5,733 nucleotides of DNA from Candidatus Aminicenantota bacterium (lineage in GTDB: Bacteria > Acidobacteriota > Aminicenantia > Aminicenantales > Saccharicenantaceae): positions 1-5,733 of the forward strand of contig DSDX01000300.1 of assembly GCA_011048485.1 (NCBI GenBank). The letters are read 5' to 3'. Shown piece after piece: positions 1 through 5,034 of the stretch; the first letter of the stretch is position 1; each line of letters starts with the position of its first letter. Position numbers and translations under genes: made by a program. The notes under the pieces were generated by a model. That model did no database searches and was not told the DNA's origin. It was given only the letters and a program-made list of their open reading frames with translations.

Positions 1-1725
1 GACGTAGAAGTGCTCGCTGATGAGGTCCATGTGGTTCGAGGCCTCGGCCAGCATGGTCTTGCTCCAGCGTCCGACGGCGCCCACCGCGACGACCTGGACC
101 GAGGGGTCCATGGCCTTCATGGCCACGGCGAACTGGGTATGCTTCTTGACGTAGTCGGAGAGGGGCATGTGGCCGAGCTGCCAATCTCCGTACATCTCGT
201 TGCCGATGGCCCAGAACTTGACGCCCCACGGCTCGGGCCGGCCGTTGGCCGCCCGAAGCTTGCCCATCTTCGTCTCCGGCCCGCCGTTGGCGTACTCGAG
301 CTCCTCGAGGGCCATGGTGACGTCGCCCAGGCCGCTGTTGACCGTGATGTAGGGCTCGGAGCCGATGATCCGCATCAGGTCCAGGTACTCGTGGATGCCG
401 ACGTCGTTGTGCTCGATACCCGTCCAGGCCGGGTTCTTGCGCGGCGGCCGCCGGTCGCGATCGCCGATGCCGTCGCGCCAGTCGTAGCCGCTGACGAAAT
501 TGCCGCCGGGCCAGCGGTAAACCGGCGCGTCGAGCTCCTTGAGGAGCGCCAGAACCTCGGGCCGGAAGCTCTCGATGTTGTCGGCCGGCATGATCGAGAC
601 CGTCCCGATCTTGAACGAACCGCGCCCCGACGAGACGATCTCGAGCCGGGCGTTCTCCGTCGTCGCCCCGGCCTTGAACGCGAAGGGGACGGTCCGGTAG
701 TCGCGGCCCAGCCGCTCGACGGCCATCTCGCGCCTCGCCTCGGGTCCTTCGCCCCAGGCGATTATTACGCTGACGGGCGCGGCGCCCGCGTCGCCGGCGA
801 GGACGATCCGCCCCAGGTAATCCTTGCCCTCAACCAGCGCCAGCGCCTCCTGGGCGATCCCGCCCGGCCCCTTCCCGCTGAGCCTGACGCGAGGCGAATG
901 CTCGCCCGTGAACGGCCTCGCCTTGTCCATCGTGACGAGGGCCGGGTCGCCGACCGCCCTCCAGGGCGATTCCCCCTGGCCGACCGGCCAGAAGAACTTG
1001 CGGTCCTCGAGCATCTCGGCCCAGATGCCCTGGTAGATGCAACGGCCCAGGTGCTCGATGAACTGGCCGTAGATGTACTTGGACATGGGCCGTCCGGTCG
1101 CGTCGGCGTCGATCTCGACCTCGGGACGGCCGAGGTCGCGGCCGGACAGGCGGACGAGCTCGACGTCGTCGTACCAGGCCCGGCCGGTAGCCCGGCCCCA
1201 GCCTCCGAGAAGGCAGGTTACCTCGAGAGCGTCGTTGGCCCCGGCCTCGAACTCGACCTCGACGCGGGTCCAGTCGCGGGTCCCGGTGACGGCCGCGGTC
1301 CGCCACTCGCGCTGGCCGTGGACGTTGATCAGCGCCCCCCCGTTCTCGCCGGCGGCCAGGCCCTCGGTCTTGATCCAGCCGCCGAGCCGGTAGCGCGAGT
1401 AGGGCCGGATCGGGACCACGGCGACCCACGAGGCGTCGGCGCCTTTTTCGGACATGATCGTGACGCTGCGCCCGCCGGTGCGGGCCTCGGATGCGACGCC
1501 GAACGCCGCGTCGCTCCCGCGCTGCCATCTCCGGGGCGTCCAGCCCTTGGGGTTCTCCCCCTCCAGCTCCTCGAACGAACCGTTGGCGACGAACTGGGTG
1601 ACGCCGCGAAGCGCGTCGTCCACCGCCGGCCCGCCGGACTTGCAGGATATCAGGCCGGTTAAGAGAGCGGCAGAAGCGGCGATGGCCAGACCAAGCGCGA
1701 GATGACCCATGCGGCGAGCTTTCAT
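1..1725 (-). CDS. GH51 alpha-L-arabinofuranosidase lipoprotein (partial, C-terminus beyond left edge)
   Basis: Seen: the minus strand is open from an ATG at 1725 to the window edge (575 codons, no stop). Residues 1-28 form a lipoprotein signal: basic start (MKARR), hydrophobic core, lipobox LISC with Cys28. Residues about 43-193 resemble a CBM4/9-type carbohydrate-binding sandwich (FVANGSFEE at the start, WYDDVELVRL at the end). The catalytic part begins near 214 with YGQFIEHLGR (219-228), the classic GH51 entry motif. A second beta-rich insert follows at about 250-385, then RWPGGNF (404-410) and AIGNEMYG, in which Glu510 is the predicted acid/base. The catalytic nucleophile Glu should lie in the missing C-terminus. 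Family knowledge: GH51 enzymes release terminal alpha-L-arabinofuranosyl units from arabinan and arabinoxylan. Inference: the mature enzyme is lipid-anchored outside the inner membrane. The ATG at 1725 is preferred over the one at 1710 because a strong ribosome binding site lies just upstream. Confidence 0.95.
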   Translation of the reverse strand, partial: MKARRMGHLALGLAIAASAALLTGLISCKSGGPAVDDALRGVTQFVANGSFEELEGENPKGWTPRRWQRGSDAAFGVASEARTGGRSVTIMSEKGADASWVAVVPIRPYSRYRLGGWIKTEGLAAGENGGALINVHGQREWRTAAVTGTRDWTRVEVEFEAGANDALEVTCLLGGWGRATGRAWYDDVELVRLSGRDLGRPEVEIDADATGRPMSKYIYGQFIEHLGRCIYQGIWAEMLEDRKFFWPVGQGESPWRAVGDPALVTMDKARPFTGEHSPRVRLSGKGPGGIAQEALALVEGKDYLGRIVLAGDAGAAPVSVIIAWGEGPEARREMAVERLGRDYRTVPFAFKAGATTENARLEIVSSGRGSFKIGTVSIMPADNIESFRPEVLALLKELDAPVYRWPGGNFVSGYDWRDGIGDRDRRPPRKNPAWTGIEHNDVGIHEYLDLMRIIGSEPYITVNSGLGDVTMALEELEYANGGPETKMGKLRAANGRPEPWGVKFWAIGNEMYGDWQLGHMPLSDYVKKHTQFAVAMKAMDPSVQVVAVGAVGRWSKTMLAEASNHMDLISEHFYV

Positions 1726-1730
1726 GACTT

Positions 1731-1739
1731 CTCCTCCTT
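1731..1739 (-). promoter_or_regulatory. Ribosome binding site of the GH51 gene
   Basis: Read on the minus strand this is AAGGAGGAG, a near-perfect anti-Shine-Dalgarno match, five bases before the ATG at 1725. It decides the start in favour of 1725 over the in-frame ATG at 1710. Confidence 0.85.
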
Positions 1740-1816
1740 CAGGGCTCCGCAGCGCCGCGGATGCGGCCAGGGGATGTCATGAGAGAAAGGGCCGAATGCC
1801 GCGGCCGGCGGATGGG

Positions 1817-1845
1817 AATGTATCGCGCCCCGGCGGCCCTGTCAA
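1817..1845 (-). promoter_or_regulatory. Sigma70-type promoter of the GH51 gene
   Basis: On the minus strand a perfect -35 TTGACA (1840-1845) is followed after exactly 17 bases by TACATT (1817-1822), which matches four of six -10 positions. The start of transcription would fall near 1810, giving a leader of about 85 nt before the ATG at 1725. The leader is GC-rich; I saw no operator or riboswitch in it. This promoter means the GH51 gene can be transcribed without the GH127 gene further upstream on the same strand. Confidence 0.7.
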
Positions 1846-1965
1846 CGCTGCCTTAACATCCCTCAAAGCCCTATCGAGGACCGGTCCCAGTCGATATTGC
1901 TGAGAGATCCGGGGTAAGGAAAGGGCGAAAAGATTTGATCTGCCTGGACATGCCACAGTTCCCGC

Positions 1966-1998
1966 TTGACACGGCACCGCCGTCCGGGTAACCCTTAT
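1966..1998 (+). promoter_or_regulatory. Possible promoter of the exonuclease gene
   Basis: A perfect -35 hexamer TTGACA lies at 1966-1971. The best-spaced -10 (17 bases) is TAACCC at 1989-1994, which is poor; a TTAT lies a few bases further on. If used, transcription would start only a few bases before the ATG at 2005, giving an almost leaderless message. That fits the absence of a Shine-Dalgarno sequence there. The weak -10 keeps confidence low. Confidence 0.35.
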
Positions 1999-2004
1999 CC
2001 CGGA

Positions 2005-2619
2005 ATGACGAACATGCCCCGAAGCGGCCGCAAGCTCCTCTTCTTCGACTGCGAGACGACGGGGCTGCCGCGCGTCCGCTATTTCTCGCCGGAGGTCGTC
2101 GCGGATTGGCCCCGCCTCGTCCAGCTCGCCTGGGCCCGTTACGACCACCGGGGGATCGAGGAGAAGGCCCGGAGCTTCATCGTCAAGCCGGACGGCTTCA
2201 GGATCCCGCCCGACTCGACCCGGATCCACGGCATCACGCACGCCCGGGCCGTGCGCGAGGGCCGGAATCTGGCCGAGGTCCTGGACGAGTTTCTCGAAGC
2301 GGCGACAGTCCCCGAGACGACCCTGGTCGCTCACAATCTCGAGTACGACCGCAACGTCATCGCCGGCGAGCTCGTCCGGATGACCAGGCCACTCGGGTTC
2401 TTGGAGCTGGTAGGGATCTGCACGATGAAGGAGACGACGAACCTCTGCCGTCTGTCCCGGCCGGGGGGCGGCTACGGCTTCAAGTGGCCGACCTTGGAAG
2501 AGCTCCACACCTACGTCTTCGGCTTCTCCTACGAAGGGGCCCACGACGCGGCCAACGACATCGGGGCCTGCGCCCGCTCCTTCTTCAGGCTCGTCGAGGC
2601 CGGGCACTTCCGGATCTAG
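2005..2619 (+). CDS. Stand-alone DEDDh 3'-5' exonuclease (DnaQ/PolC-type)
   Basis: Seen: 204 residues, essentially one exonuclease domain. ExoI is FFDCETTGLP (Asp15, Glu17), ExoII is VAHNLEYDRNVI (His110, Asp115), and ExoIII is AHDAANDIGACA (His180, Asp185). This completes the five-residue DEDDh set that holds two metal ions. WPRLVQLAW, RIHGITH and FKWPTLEELH are further features of the proofreading-exonuclease family. Known: DnaQ/RNase T-type enzymes remove nucleotides from DNA or RNA 3' ends. No polymerase, helicase or BRCT segment is attached, so a repair or RNA-trimming role is as likely as proofreading; substrate is unknown. Start: the frame opens further upstream with a TTG at 1966, but that codon lies inside a -35-like hexamer. 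ATG 2005, or ATG 2014, is more likely; neither has a good ribosome binding site. Confidence 0.92.
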   Translation: MTNMPRSGRKLLFFDCETTGLPRVRYFSPEVVADWPRLVQLAWARYDHRGIEEKARSFIVKPDGFRIPPDSTRIHGITHARAVREGRNLAEVLDEFLEAATVPETTLVAHNLEYDRNVIAGELVRMTRPLGFLELVGICTMKETTNLCRLSRPGGGYGFKWPTLEELHTYVFGFSYEGAHDAANDIGACARSFFRLVEAGHFRI

Positions 2620-2657
2620 AAGCGGCCGTTCGGCGCGCTAAAGAGGCGGGGCCGGGG

Positions 2658-2682
2658 AGCCGAGGACAGCCGCCCCTCGGCT
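2658..2682 (+). terminator. Hairpin between exonuclease and sulfotransferase genes, possible terminator
   Basis: AGCCGAGG (2658-2665) and CCTCGGCT (2675-2682) pair perfectly as an 8-bp GC-rich stem with a 9-base loop, 39 bases after the exonuclease stop. No T-run follows on either strand, so it is at best a Rho-assisted or weak stop. It lies before the next gene's promoter, as expected if the two genes are transcribed separately. Confidence 0.35.
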
Positions 2683-2703
2683 GGCGTCGAGCGGAAGGCG
2701 CCC

Positions 2704-2732
2704 TTGAAGGCCGCCCCGGCCGCGGGTATGAT
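2704..2732 (+). promoter_or_regulatory. Promoter of the sulfotransferase-like gene, placed for a leaderless mRNA
   Basis: TTGAAG (2704-2709, four of six -35 matches) is followed after exactly 17 bases by TATGAT (2727-2732, five of six -10 matches). With the usual six-base gap the first transcribed base would be about 2739, the A of the start codon. No Shine-Dalgarno sequence precedes the ATG, which agrees with a leaderless message. Confidence 0.65.
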
Positions 2733-2738
2733 ATCGGC

Positions 2739-3320
2739 ATGAAGCTCGACGATCAGACCAACTATATCGTGTCGGGGCTCGAGCGATCGGGCACGTCGCT
2801 CCTCATGCAAGTCCTTCGCGCGGGCAGGGTCCCCTGCGCCTTCGATACGGCCTCGCGGCCGCCCGACGACAACAACCCCCGCGGCTACTTCGAGCTCGAG
2901 GGCGGAAAGATCATCAGCCGCCTCCGCGAGGGCGTTTTCCCCCTGCCCGACTACCGGGGCCGGTTCATCAAGATCACCGCCTACGGGATGACGTTCCTGC
3001 CGCCCGGCCGGTACTGCGTCATCTACACCGAGCGCGACATCGAGGAGGTCCTGGACTCCATGGAGAAGATGGCCAAGATCCAGGACGAGGACCGCGAGGG
3101 CACGAAGGCCGTCTTCGTCAAGCTCAACGAGATGACCAAGGCCCGGCTCGGCGAAAGGAAGGATGCCCGGACCCTGTTCGTCAGCTACAACGCGATCGTC
3201 GGGGACCCGCCGGCCGAGGTCCGGCGGATCGCCGCATTCCTCGGAGCGGCCGGGATCGACGAGAAGGCGATGGCGGCGGCCGTCGACGAGAAGCTCCACC
3301 GCAATCGCCGGCGGCGGTAG
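2739..3320 (+). CDS. Short PAPS-dependent sulfotransferase-like protein
   Basis: Seen: 193 residues. The N-terminus YIVSGLERSGTSLLMQVL (9-26) is the sulfotransferase P-loop that holds the 5'-phosphosulfate of PAPS. NPRGYFELE (46-54) follows, typical of a small bacterial sulfotransferase group I recall from planctomycetes and acidobacteria. VIYTERDIEEVLDS contains Arg99 and Ser107, eight residues apart, as in the classic 3'-phosphate-binding element. The C-terminus is basic (HRNRRRR). No signal peptide or membrane segment is visible, so it should be cytoplasmic. Known: such enzymes move sulfate from PAPS to hydroxyl or amino groups; the acceptor here is unknown. No PAPS-synthesis genes lie nearby. 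The frame is open far upstream, overlapping the exonuclease gene in another frame, so the start rests on the family N-terminus and the promoter directly before it. Confidence 0.85.
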   Translation: MKLDDQTNYIVSGLERSGTSLLMQVLRAGRVPCAFDTASRPPDDNNPRGYFELEGGKIISRLREGVFPLPDYRGRFIKITAYGMTFLPPGRYCVIYTERDIEEVLDSMEKMAKIQDEDREGTKAVFVKLNEMTKARLGERKDARTLFVSYNAIVGDPPAEVRRIAAFLGAAGIDEKAMAAAVDEKLHRNRRRR

Positions 3321-3346
3321 ATTCGTAGGAAGTTCCTTTTTTCGTT

Positions 3347-3369
3347 CTGCGAGAAATCCCGGCTCGCAG
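3347..3369 (+). repeat. Inverted repeat (7-bp stem) after the sulfotransferase gene
   Basis: CTGCGAG (3347-3353) pairs perfectly with CTCGCAG (3363-3369) around a 9-base loop. A T6 run sits before it rather than after it, so it is not a textbook intrinsic terminator for the upstream gene. It could still act as a 3'-end-protecting hairpin. Confidence 0.45.
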
Positions 3370-3412
3370 GCTCATGATCAACCCATCCCATCTCAAAAAG
3401 AAGTGTTGAGCC

Positions 3413-3472
3413 GGCGGCGGCTTCTCGGCCGCTGATGCGGAACAATGCCCGATGAACGACTCAGCCGCCGCC
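3413..3472. repeat. 10-bp perfect inverted repeat with 40-base spacer
   Basis: GGCGGCGGCT at 3413-3422 is matched exactly by AGCCGCCGCC at 3463-3472. The arms are pure GC apart from one pair and enclose 40 bases that do not themselves pair well. It may be a folded end of decayed mobile DNA or a chance product of GC-rich sequence. No T-run or flanking duplication supports a more specific call. Confidence 0.5.
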
Positions 3473-3721
3473 AGGGCTTATTGATAAGCGGACTGAAGAA
3501 GCGCTGCCCACGTGGAGACGTCCTTTCTGGTTACAAAGGCAGACGCGCCGGTCGACCTCATCGCCGGCGATTTCGATCCCATCCGGCTCTCGCCGGTCAA
3601 TAAACTCTAACGGAGATTTCTCCTTTCGGCTGGGGCCGGGCTTGATCCGGACCATTCATAAAGCGCATCTTCGGCCGTCTCGAATCGCGAATGATCCAGG
3701 TTAAATCCACGTTTTCGGGAG

Positions 3722-3891
3722 CTAAAAAGTGTGGCGCCAGGAGAGAACGCGTTCTGCCTTCTCCTGGCTGAGCAGCCCTTTGTCGACGAGAAGTTCGAGC
3801 CCCTCACCGGCGAAGATCTCGGCCAGCCGCGAGCCGTCCAGACGCGGCAACCTGCGGAAGATCCCCGCCAGGTCCATCCCCCCCTCGGTCA
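3722..3891 (-). pseudogene. Left IS91-family transposase remnant (internal fragment)
   Basis: The minus strand encodes about 56 residues, from TEGGMDLAGIF through RLDGSRLAEIF and KGLLSQEKAERVLSWRHT, then a stop. I recognise this as an internal part of IS91-type Y2 transposases, just after the HUH motif and just before the usual HTGF-VHS segment. The HUH motif and the later catalytic tyrosines are absent. The frame continues upstream to a GTG at 3925, but those 12 or so residues (SDEERYRIDTL) do not look like transposase, so a deletion or fusion joint probably lies near 3891. No frameshift occurs inside. The fragment ends before the plus-strand promoter of the oxidoreductase gene. It cannot be a working transposase. 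Confidence 0.75.
3761..3889. repeat. Direct repeat, left copy (transposase-derived)
   Basis: This 129-base stretch aligns with 4780-4909 in the same orientation. By hand alignment 105 of 129 paired bases agree, with one single-base gap. The repeat is the shared part of the two IS91-type remnants and brackets the oxidoreductase gene. Confidence 0.8.
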
Positions 3892-3918
3892 GCGTATCGA
3901 TCCGGTAGCGCTCTTCGT

Positions 3919-3949
3919 CGGACACCCCACTCGCCGTCCGTGGTATATT
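3919..3949 (+). promoter_or_regulatory. Possible promoter of the oxidoreductase gene
   Basis: TATATT at 3944-3949 matches five of six -10 positions. The -35 is weak: CGGACA at 3919-3924 with a long 19-base spacer, or GACACC at 3921-3926 with 17. Transcription would start near 3956, about 23 bases before the ATG, leaving room for the ribosome binding site at 3967-3972. It sits just outside the left transposase remnant. Confidence 0.45.
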
Positions 3950-3966
3950 GGTAGTAGAACACCGGC

Positions 3967-3972
3967 GGGAGG
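3967..3972 (+). promoter_or_regulatory. Ribosome binding site of the oxidoreductase gene
   Basis: GGGAGG lies six bases before the ATG at 3979. This favours that start over the in-frame ATG at 3985. Confidence 0.7.
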
Positions 3973-3978
3973 CGCAAA

Positions 3979-4653
3979 ATGATCATGCCGGAGCGTGCGA
4001 GAGGGATCATCCTTCTGGGAGCGGCCGCGGCCTTGGCCCTGGCGCCGACGCCGTCGCGCGGGCAGGAGGCGGCGAAAGCGAAGACGGTTGAGCTCCGGGA
4101 ATATCAGGGCGAAAAGCTCGACCCGATCGGCAGATTCTCCGAAAACTCGATCATAGGGCCACGACGGGTCGATATCAAGGCCTACAGGCTCAAGGTCGGC
4201 GGCCTCGTGGACAGGCCGATGAGCCTGACCTACGACGAGGTCCTGGCGAGACCGTCCAAGTCCCGGGTCATAGTCATTCATTGCGTCGAGGGTTGGGCCG
4301 TCAAGGTCCTCTGGGAGGGTGTGCCGCTCGCGGCGCTCATCGACGCGGCCGGCGCCAAGCCGTCCGCGAACACGGTCATCTTCCGCTCGGCCGACGGCTA
4401 CTCAAGTTCCCTGCCTCTCGCCTACATTCGACAGAAGGACATCCTTCTCGCGTTCAAAATGAACGGCTTGACCATGCCCGAGGAACGCGGGTTCCCCTTC
4501 GAGGTCGCCGCCGAAGGCAAGTGGGGCTACAAGTGGGCCAAGTGGGTCGAGACGATCGAGCTGTCGGACAACCCGGACTTCCGGGGCTATTGGGAGAGCC
4601 GGGGCTTTAACAATAACGGCGACCTCTCCGGCCCGAGGTTCGAAAAGCGCTGA
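3979..4653 (+). CDS. Exported molybdopterin-dependent oxidoreductase, sulfite-oxidase fold (MsrP/YedY-like)
   Basis: Seen: 224 residues. Residues 1-28 look like a signal peptide: Arg6 and Arg8, a long Ala/Leu/Ile core, and cleavage probably after ALA (22) or SRG (28). The rest is one oxidoreductase molybdopterin-binding domain: YRLKVGGLVDRPMSL, then VIHCVEGWAVKVLWEGVPL with Cys102 as the expected thiolate ligand of molybdenum, then SADGYSSSLPL, GFPFEVAAEGKWGYKWAKW and a closing GYWESRGF. Known: this fold includes sulfite oxidase and the periplasmic methionine-sulfoxide reductase MsrP. Substrate cannot be assigned, and the protein is shorter than MsrP. No heme-binding or membrane partner gene such as msrQ is adjacent. 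Odd: the signal lacks the Arg-Arg pair expected for a Tat-exported molybdoenzyme. The gene stands alone between two transposase remnants, with its own promoter-like sequence. Confidence 0.9.
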   Translation: MIMPERARGIILLGAAAALALAPTPSRGQEAAKAKTVELREYQGEKLDPIGRFSENSIIGPRRVDIKAYRLKVGGLVDRPMSLTYDEVLARPSKSRVIVIHCVEGWAVKVLWEGVPLAALIDAAGAKPSANTVIFRSADGYSSSLPLAYIRQKDILLAFKMNGLTMPEERGFPFEVAAEGKWGYKWAKWVETIELSDNPDFRGYWESRGFNNNGDLSGPRFEKR

Positions 4654-4674
4654 GACCTCGCCATCCCCTATGAT

Positions 4675-4695
4675 CGACCATCATCTTGGTCGTTT
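4675..4695 (+). terminator. Probable weak intrinsic terminator after the oxidoreductase gene
   Basis: CGACCA (4675-4680) pairs with TGGTCG (4687-4692) around a 6-base loop and is followed directly by TTT, then CGT. It begins 22 bases after the stop codon. The stem is short and the T-run brief, so efficiency is doubtful. Confidence 0.4.
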
Positions 4696-4746
4696 CGTCC
4701 CCCCGGATCTTATCAAGAGCGTCCATCGCAACCGTATCGGTCGAAC

Positions 4747-4966
4747 CTAGAACGGACTCGGCGAAACCCGCCCCGCCCACTCCTGGCTGAGCAGCCCCGT
4801 GACGACAAGCAACCGGAGCACCTCACGGGCGAAGATCCCGGCCAGCCTCGAGTCGTCCAGACGCGACAGCCTAATGGAAGACTCCCGCCGGGTCCATTCC
4901 CCCTTCGTTCTCCAGGAGATGCAGGTGCGGCTGGAAGTTGAGCCGGTCGCCGAAGGTCTGAGACAA
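4747..4966 (-). pseudogene. Right IS91-family transposase remnant with HUH motif and frameshift
   Basis: Read on minus, the first frame gives QTFGDRLNFQPHLHLL (from 4960), then EGGMDPAGVFH and a TAG. The PHLHLL segment (His codons inside 4919-4927) is the HUH motif that binds metal in Y2 rolling-circle transposases. Similarity resumes in another frame as RLSRLDDSRLAGIFAREV and GLLSQEWAGRV, ending at a stop at 4747. Aligned with the left remnant, one extra base near the FH codons accounts for the frame change. Upstream of about 4966 and downstream of the RV residues the family likeness is lost, and the catalytic tyrosine region is missing. It is an inactive internal fragment, slightly longer toward the N-terminus than the left copy. 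Confidence 0.78.
4780..4909. repeat. Direct repeat, right copy (transposase-derived)
   Basis: The 130-base partner of 3761-3889, in the same orientation, about 81% identical by hand alignment and carrying one extra base. Frameshift and divergence show that this copy has been under no coding constraint for some time. Confidence 0.8.
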
Positions 4967-5034
4967 GTTGGAGAGAGGCTCCCCAATTCGGGAGAAGAGC
5001 CTATTCAATAGGGTCGATGGGATAGGGGTACTAA

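Larger units (their letters stand above)
3321..3721. other. Gene-poor interval with inverted repeats, no recognised gene
   Basis: About 400 bases between the sulfotransferase stop and the left transposase remnant. It has a T6 run (3337-3342) shortly after the stop and two inverted repeats listed separately. Short open frames exist on both strands. One on plus, from a GTG at 3512 to a stop at 3608, gives 32 residues of plausible composition (ETSFLVTKADAPVDLIAGD) but without a ribosome binding site or a family I recognise. It is noticeably less GC-rich than the flanking genes and looks like decayed sequence. Confidence 0.5.
4654..5034. other. Gene-free interval holding a terminator and the right transposase remnant
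   Basis: Between the convergent oxidoreductase and GH127 genes lie a small hairpin (4675-4695), about 50 bases without recognised content, the right IS91-type remnant (4747-4966), and about 70 bases next to the GH127 stop. Those 70 bases hold only a tiny palindrome, CCTATTCAATAGG at 5000-5012. Confidence 0.6.

Noticed and set aside
830..1528. 232-codon minus frame
   Set aside because: It overlaps the GH51 gene in a shifted frame and is extremely arginine-rich. No frameshift is needed, because the GH51 frame runs unbroken from 1725 to the edge.
10..1662. 550-codon open frame on plus
   Set aside because: It lies opposite the GH51 gene, which shows signal peptide, domain and catalytic motifs on minus. 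The plus translation is Ala/Gly/Pro/Arg/Val/Asp-rich without family features, as expected for the antisense of GC-rich coding DNA.
1777..2607. 276-codon minus frame opposite the exonuclease
   Set aside because: The exonuclease motifs are complete on plus. The antisense product has no recognisable domain.
2106..2738. Upstream extension of the sulfotransferase frame to 404 codons
   Set aside because: The extra N-terminal residues are an arginine/proline-rich shifted reading of the exonuclease gene. The family N-terminus starts at the ATG at 2739.
2616..3299. 227-codon minus frame opposite the sulfotransferase
   Set aside because: Plus-strand P-loop and R/S phosphate-binding elements identify the real gene; the minus frame is its shadow.
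3404..3472. Integron attC-like site (GTTGAGC followed by inverted repeats)
   Set aside because: GTTGAGC fits the core-site consensus but lies on the wrong side of the fold. No matching RYYYAAC partner sits at proper spacing, and no cassette array is present.
3926..4010. Possible protein-coding minus frame (VFYYQYTTDGEW) over the oxidoreductase promoter
   Set aside because: It looks protein-like for a dozen residues but changes frame relative to the transposase remnant and overlaps the promoter and signal-peptide region. No family was recognised.
5000..5012. Palindrome CCTATTCAATAGG as terminator for the GH127 gene
   Set aside because: Six-base AT-rich arms with a one-base loop cannot form a stable hairpin, and no T-run follows on minus.
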